From positions 8,076,001-8,140,000 of the forward strand of contig CM073590.1 of the NCBI GenBank assembly GCA_037074705.1: a stretch of 64,000 nucleotides of DNA. Direction: 5' to 3'. Under the pieces are notes generated by a model. It did no database searches, was not told the origin of the DNA, and was given only the letters and a program-made list of their open reading frames with translations. Source of the DNA: Zhengitettix transpicula. Its lineage: Eukaryota > Arthropoda > Insecta > Orthoptera > Tetrigidae. Every line of letters starts with the position of its first letter. Position 1 is the first letter of the stretch. A program made the translations under genes and the position numbers. This document shows, piece by piece, positions 57,991 to 64,000 of this stretch.

Positions 57991-60886
57991 TAATACTCAG
58001 CTATTCACACCTCATACCAATATTTATTAATAATAACCATCAACATAGAGTCTACGAGCAGGACACTGTCATTTTAAAATAGAAATTAGTTAAATGTAAA
58101 ACTATAACAGTCGTAATGAAAAATTAACAGTTTAATTAAGAACTATGAAGGCTAAATTGAGAAATGAAATTACACTATCCAGGTTCGTTTTAATACTATC
58201 GTTTCGTGGTCGCTAATATTCATTTTGCCTTTATGTTGATTTTATTTTTAACAATGTACATCAGTTGTTCCTGCTTATTAGACAGATATATTCTTCCAGA
58301 TTACATTGAATATTTATTCACTAGTGATTGTCAGCTAAGGATGCGGAATATTGTCAGCCAAGACTATTTTAATTATTCAAGCATATTATTGGTATTTCTT
58401 AATATTTCATTAAAAAATATGTAAACTATTTTGTTAAATTTTCATTGGATCATAGTATTTTGTATAGCCCAATAAAACCAAATTGAATTATTATAAATTT
58501 GCTAAAACGTTCGTAACCGTCTGAACAACCAGTCTGACCTACAAACCAAAAACATTTCACAGTATAATTATACTTAAATACATTAGCTTAATATTACCAA
58601 TATATTTTCTGAAGAAAGATATGTATTAATTTGCTTTATGATGTATACTCATTTTACTCTAATAACATTTAAAACGTATGGGAAAAATATATCTGATTGA
58701 TCTATAGATTTAATCCATGGTAGTATAATGTTTACAAATTATTTTTCGTATTTTAATTTGGAGTTTAATGAATATTATTATTTTTTCTAAATATTTAACA
58801 TTAAATTTATTAAATAGCGCCATTAAAAAACTGATTTTTTTAAAAAGTAAATTCGTATTCCTGAACTGTGAATATTAGCTATAGCTATGCATAGATTTAT
58901 TCATTTTTTAAAAAATATAAACTTGAATATTCTTGGATTATAAATTAAATTGTAACTGTATAACGGTTTAATGTTACTGCAAATTAATGATTAAAATATT
59001 GAACTTTACATTAATTTATTTAATTCTTATTTTCTTCTCAAATAAATTATAATCGTTTGATGAATTAAACGACTCAGGATTGTACAAACATTAAATAATT
59101 TTTGGTATCAAGAATTGTGGACTATTAATCAGAGAGATTTATTTGGACATATGAAATGTTAATTTACTATCTCTTTATCTGATAATTGAAAATAATTAAT
59201 AACCAGAGAAAAATTAATTGGAAAAAACTTGCACATTATTATTTTCTACTTTTACTTATATTTATATAATATACCTAAGAAAATGAACAAAAAAATTGCA
59301 GATAAAGAATTAATTGAGGAGATATCCCTTTTTATATTTTCTTTAGCTATTCAATAATTGTTTCATATTTATGAAGTGACTGGAAATAATTCACGAGCTG
59401 GTAACGTCAACTTGTTTGGTGGCAATCGAGCTTTTAAATACTACTTAGTCAATTGTGATCTGATGCACTTTGTTGAGTTGGTTGAACATTGAATGGGGTG
59501 GCACGCAATTGGACAAACCATTAACCATTCGTTGTCACCAAAGATTTAAAATGGTACCAAAATCTTAAATTTCGTCTAAAATAAGAGCTCTCTTGATTTA
59601 TGTAATGCTTCCTGAGTGAACTTTTGACACTGACTTGCTACCATCGTATATGATCCCGATTTTCACCTAAACTATTGTCGATTCGACATTCAAACGAAGA
59701 AATATCAAATATAGCAATTTTATATATATTTTTTTTCCACCAAATGTTTTAAATTTCCATAAGAATGAAAGATTATGTTACGTTAAATCAGTTTTTAAGG
59801 TGAGTGGGAGGAAAAAATGTACTCAAAATAAGTCTAAATATCGACATTGAGACTCTCGGGACAGTGCAAAAGGTAAAGCTGAAAACTGAATCGTAGCCGG
59901 CTAGCCGTATTTACGCGTTACATCGAAATACGAGCAAATGAAATCCACAGTGATGCAAACAGCAAAACATTAGCAGTGAAGATACACACAAATCTGATTA
60001 CTGCATCTGTCGGACATTATTTCAGCTGATGGCACGAAACAAAAAAGCGAACTGCTGCAAGCCTAAAATCCCTGCAAATCGACACTCCCCTGGGTGTAGA
60101 GCCTTTGTATACACAGCCGAACGGAAAAATATATTAAAATATTTTCCTCTAAATTATTTAACAAGGTGACCTGGTCAACGGTAACTGCCCACATCGTTGT
60201 TTATAGGTTTTGTGTTTCAGGTAGTAAAAAGATAATCGCTAAAACACTAATCTATTCTATATTTTTTTATTTCTAAGGAAACATTATCCGATAACTTAAT
60301 GCTACAATTTTCGGAAATATTTTCTAATAACTTTTTTGTGTCGAAATCAGAAGACTAAACATCAGAAACTAATTGAGCACATATGGTATAGCGGAAGATT
60401 GTGAAGGGAGTTTTAATATTACGTTGGGCATGAATTTACGACTGGTATATTTATTTTTCATTTATTGAATTCATTAGCCCTTTAGTGTCAAAATAGGACC
60501 AGTAAAAAATTCCGATATAAAAATATATAAAATGCATTAATGAGAAATTATTTAAAAATTACTAGTGAAAGATGAAACAAAGTTCAGGTGAAATGAAAGT
60601 GTTTGTAAAATATCTAAACTTCACTATCATTAGAAAAGTCACTAAAATACCAAAACCTTGAACGAATTTTGTTACGTCAAGTCACCACTGACGTGAAATA
60701 TAATTATTAATTTAATGTAAAGTCGGTGATACTTTCAATTAACACTCATGATGAATAATTTCTTGAGAGTCGTCTTCACAGCAATGTAAAATAATTGGAA
60801 GATGCAGGGATCAAACATCATTTACGTAAAATTAATGAACTGGCTGTATCGAACATAATGGAATTAAACTTCCTTTATTGCGGAAA
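57991..60886. other. Gene-free AT-rich DNA
   Basis: One of the longest plain AT-rich stretches. The frame at 58206-58424 (+) is hydrophobic and without recognised domain. Confidence 0.5.

Positions 60887-60929
<43 letters not shown>
60887..60929. repeat. (AT)n microsatellite
   Basis: About 43 bp of AT repeat. Confidence 0.95.
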
Positions 60930-60932
<3 letters not shown>

Positions 60933-61943
60933 TTATCTACAACCATATATGCGAATAATTATTCAATATTTTTAGCATGATTCTGTACTGCTTTTATTTA
61001 TAAAAGGTTCTTTTAGTTTCAGACATATATAATAAATATTTTCAACAATTTGCAACTGTTGCCGAGTACTTCCGCTATAGACTTTTCTGTAAAATTATCG
61101 AGAGATCCCAGCATACTTTTTATTCACGTGTCCCTATGATTGATTCAAGTCAACTGCGGTCGTAGATTTGGTAGTTTGAATCGAAAATGGAATAGAATAT
61201 CATGGATTACGTTTATCTCCCATCTTGGCAATCAGCTTCGGCAAATGATGTCGCTCCTTCTCCGACACCTACTTCCCTCCTGCCGTTACAACGCTCCGCG
61301 AGTGTCACCTCTATTTATAGTTTTTGCGGAATTCGGTGGTTTTCATTATATCCTCTAAAATTAGTAGTATGTTACCATTATTTTAAGTGCCAATTTTTTG
61401 TAAATATGTAACTAATTAATAATGTCAAGTATTACTTAAAAATGCCGACGATTTAATTAAAATTATAAATTATCCCATTGGTGTTCAAACATCCAAATAC
61501 TACCCTGATTTCATGTTAATTATTATAGCTTGTGAGTAACCTTGGACAATTAAATCTGTAACAACCTATTTTGCCGCATTTATATTAATTCCAGTCTGAA
61601 CCAATTTCTGCCATCTTCCACGACGTTTATAACGCACTGCCTACTTCCACGAACTCGTTCATAATTCTAATCTTCTCAAAAATGTTCTATTGAATGGCCT
61701 CTCTACAAGATTTTTCTAATGATCCCAAGCAGTAAGCAACTGTTATTCGAAACCCATTGATTGCCCTTGAGATATTATTTATACTTTATTTTCTCCAATT
61801 TTTTGTTCTGATACCATGTTTATGAGAATTAAATTCAAAATTTTTCCTATAATTGCTTTGGAGTGTATCGGAGCCATCAATCATTTTATTTTTGTATGGA
61901 TGTCGCGAGGGTAAAATTGTTTTTTTTACGTCGTGTGTTTCAG
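60930..61943. other. Intron or 5' flank immediately upstream of the otd exon
   Basis: AT-rich, with a small GC-richer patch at about 61250-61310. It ends in the splice acceptor TTTTTTTTACGTCGTGTGTTTCAG (pyrimidine-rich, AG at 61942-61943). No upstream exon was identified here. Confidence 0.6.
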
Positions 61944-61977
61944 TAGCGGAGCCAGCGAGCTGGACCTGCCTCGTTAC
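61944..61977 (+). other. otd: 5' UTR part of the otd exon (probable)
   Basis: This is the sequence between the splice acceptor and the chosen ATG. It is in frame with the ATG and has no stop (it would read SGASELDLPRY), so translation from an ATG in an upstream exon cannot be ruled out. Otd/Otx proteins of other animals begin at or next to the residue equivalent to the ATG at 61978, so I treat this part as untranslated. Confidence 0.6.
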
Positions 61978-62101
61978 ATGGCGGGGTACCTCAAGTCCCC
62001 TGCCCCGTCGCAGTTCCACCCGCCCGTCCCGGGCCTCGCGGGTCCCTTCGGGCTCGCCTCCTCCCTGGACGCCGTGCACCCCGCCGTCGCCTTCCCGCAA
62101 G
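61978..62101 (+). CDS. otd: Orthodenticle/ocelliless homeodomain protein, first coding exon (partial)
   Basis: Otd/Otx is a nuclear paired-class (K50) homeodomain transcription factor that patterns the anterior head, brain and eyes. This exon encodes its N-terminal 41 residues plus one base of codon 42. Seen directly: MAGYLKSP at residues 1-8, a proline-rich stretch, PFGLASSLDAVHP at about 23-35 and AFPQ at the end, with the next codon starting G. Drosophila Otd has the same order, MAAGFLKS, PFGLPHGLEAV, then FSQG before MWG and the homeodomain. Vertebrate Otx starts MMSYLK. The exon ends G|GTAAGC, a phase-1 junction just before the expected MWG. It is strongly GC-rich and codon-biased against its AT-rich flanks. 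The initiation context is only fair (T at -3, G at +4). The homeodomain lies past the window. A different Otx paralogue (otd1 versus otd2) cannot be excluded. Confidence 0.85.
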
Positions 62102-64000
62102 GTAAGCCATAGCGCCAACGCCTTTCCACATTACTCCCACATGGTGACGCCTACCAATCCCATTAAATCAATACGACGGTTCTATCAGCGATACTCGATG
62201 GTCGTTCAGTAAGTAAGGTGCAGAACACATTTCTCCAACGTTACGCCACAGAACCTATCTACATTTGGTTAACGATGTTTCTCTAGCAAACAATTCCTTG
62301 CATTCTGTCATTGAAATAAATTGCAAGTTACGCAGATCATCCTATAGTACATAATGTATCTTACTCTATAAATGAAAAAACCTGCCAAAAATATCGGAGT
62401 ACAAAAAATTTTATTGCGTCTCAGCTTGGCTTAGTATATGCACTCAATTTTATAAATATTGCTCGTTTACCAAATTGGGGGAATATTATACATTTACATA
62501 TAGTTACTGCTGACGGTCTCTACCTGCCAATAAAATATATTGACTACAATTACATAGTAGTTTAATATAAAGTAATCTGACCCGTGATTGAGATTACATA
62601 ATTTTAAGGCAAATGGATGTAATTGATAGACTGGTATGGAGGTGCTTTCAGTCCCTAACTGTTTTCAAGGATTCCAGCGATCGTCTGTTCCTTCTGTCAA
62701 TAGTTCATACACATTATTCTTTAGAATAAAAAAATTATTGTTAAATGATACCAATTTGTTCTTATTCTGTTTTTATTAAAAACCATTCATATATTGAACA
62801 TGAATTAGAAGCTTTCGGCTACTGCGATTTTCAACTTTTTATGCAGGAGTCCTAATGTTAATACATTTTGGGCCTTTTTCACCCAGCGTCAAAATTTACC
62901 GGATAACATATATAATACATATAACATATATAATATATAATTTTCAATATATGAGAGGTTTTTAATTAAACCGGATAAGGAGAAAATTGTATCTATTAAG
63001 AATTATAATATACGTCCATTACACAGAGGAATGTTTTTTTTAAAACGTTTCAATCACCTTCTGTAATATCATTACAATATAGGTCTTTGATCTGACGCTA
63101 TCCACTTCTTTGATAGTTTCATCTTGTGTGTGTAGTTGAGTATGCGTGTCTACTGTTTACAGTGTGATAAGGTGTTATCATACATTTCTGTGTGTCTAAT
63201 TAATGCTCCACGATCACATTTCTCATGTCCAATTTTCCTGAAAAATATTATGCTCCGTATCTACTTAAATCCTCGCTTTTGTCAGTAGTATTGCACAAGT
63301 TCCAACCTCTCGAGTATCACAAGTAAACGGATTTTAACGACTCTGCTGAATAGGATAAAATCCGCCTAGGAGCGGTATTTATTTTTTTCAGCACTCAATT
63401 TTATTAATGAAGAATATGATTGTATTTTTACGTCAGTTTATATTAAATAAATAATGCAGTTTTCTGACCAATAGTTTGGTTGTGACCGCACTTGTTTGTA
63501 GTTTGTGAATAAGTGCCTCGGAAGAACTTCTAAAGTTAGTGTTTTTTTTAATAGGATGTGAAAATTTAGCATATTTAGGAAAGACGTGAGGAAGGTACAT
63601 ACACGTACCGAAACATTGTCGTTAATAAATAAAAATATTGTCTGATATTGGCCAGAAAACTGCAATATTTAATGCAGAATATGTTTAAATCACAGTCACC
63701 ATTTCTAATACATCGTCTGAATAATTTGTAAATATTTTTACATAAAATTTGTCCCATTTTTAAAATGGTTAATCACATAAAAATTGCTACTGAAAGGATT
63801 CATTATTGTATTGGATTTGTCATTAATATTATGCATAAGAATCTGTTTTGCAACTGCAATACGTAATCACGGAAGACATTTCGTCTGTGCTTACATCCAT
63901 CCACGCAAAGAAATTTCCGTATCACAAAGGTCGGGATTTCCATTAACATTTACGAGTATGGACGTAATTACGTAAGGAGAAGACTGAAAATCTTGCAGTG
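62102..64000 (+). other. otd: otd intron (start)
   Basis: Begins with a good 5' splice site (GTAAGC, 62102-62107). No further otd exon is visible to the window end: no MWGVNT or RKQRRERTTF-coding sequence was seen. Frames at 63438-63665 (-) and 63784-63975 (+) are AT-biased and unremarkable. The intron is therefore at least 1.9 kb long. Confidence 0.75.

Noticed and set aside
61786..62118. 110-codon frame on the minus strand over the otd exon
   Set aside because: It is an antisense shadow of the GC-rich otd exon. Its peptide is low-complexity Arg/Gly/Glu and runs into intron sequence on both sides.
61853..62212. 119-codon plus-strand frame over the otd exon
   Set aside because: It reads the exon in the wrong frame (Pro/Ser/Arg-rich), crosses both splice sites and continues into intron.
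1..64000. Prokaryotic defence system, CRISPR array, operon, integron or phage module
   Set aside because: There are no clustered long ORFs, no direct-repeat/spacer array and no ribosome-binding-site-led genes. The content is insect-type non-coding DNA.

Overview
This 64 kb window is AT-rich animal DNA, almost certainly from an insect. It has the marks of a eukaryotic genome: long gene-free stretches, (AT)n microsatellites, decayed non-LTR retrotransposons, Helitrons, fold-back elements and tRNA-derived repeats. There are no operons, no prokaryotic gene packing and no CRISPR array. Most open frames are under 130 codons, low in complexity, and look like chance frames or transposon debris.

One host protein-coding segment can be recognised. 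It is a GC-rich exon at 61944-62101 on the + strand, with a good 3' splice site (pyrimidine run, then ..TTTCAG) and a good 5' splice site (G|GTAAGC). Its frame gives MAGYLKSP... PFGLASSLDAVHP... AFPQ(G). This matches the N-terminus of the orthodenticle/ocelliless (Otd/Otx) homeodomain protein of insects. The homeodomain itself must lie past the right edge, because 62102-64000 is intron. The exon begins at a splice acceptor, so at least one upstream exon exists. The roughly 62 kb to the left is therefore 5' flank and/or 5' intron of otd, and it contains scattered GC-richer islands that are plausible promoters or enhancers (about 18.5, 22.6, 26.2, 32.6, 36.8, 40.9, 42.5, 44.2, 46.8, 48.5, 53.0 and 57.6 kb). 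One spliced-looking 93-bp segment at 56320-56412 could be a 5' exon, or it may only be a SINE remnant.

Mobile DNA makes up the other recognisable content. (1) A 5'-truncated, polyadenylated non-LTR retrotransposon at about 15722-17944 carries reverse transcriptase, RNase H and a CCHC knuckle, broken by two frameshifts and one stop codon. (2) Older non-LTR debris lies at about 5630-5990, 13440-14060, 23079-24065 and 27627-28012, with short 3' tails elsewhere. (3) Two copies of one non-autonomous Helitron lie in opposite orientation (8165-8838 and 31529-32275). (4) A roughly 0.5 kb interspersed repeat of unknown class ('repeat A') has three clear copies and one remnant (611-1097, 11248-11495, 28123-28195, 33290-33730). 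(5) There are several fold-back elements: 2152-2320, 6557-6795 (two tRNA-like halves), 10588-10720, 44737-44960, 51658-52290 (arms of about 290 bp) and 55451-55921.

I found no sign of an undescribed enzymatic or defence system. The observations most worth following up are the otd exon, which is hidden beneath longer frames on both strands, its possible cis-regulatory islands, the long inverted repeats, and the partly preserved reading frame in repeat A. All family assignments come from reading the sequence and from memory of the families; no database search was run.
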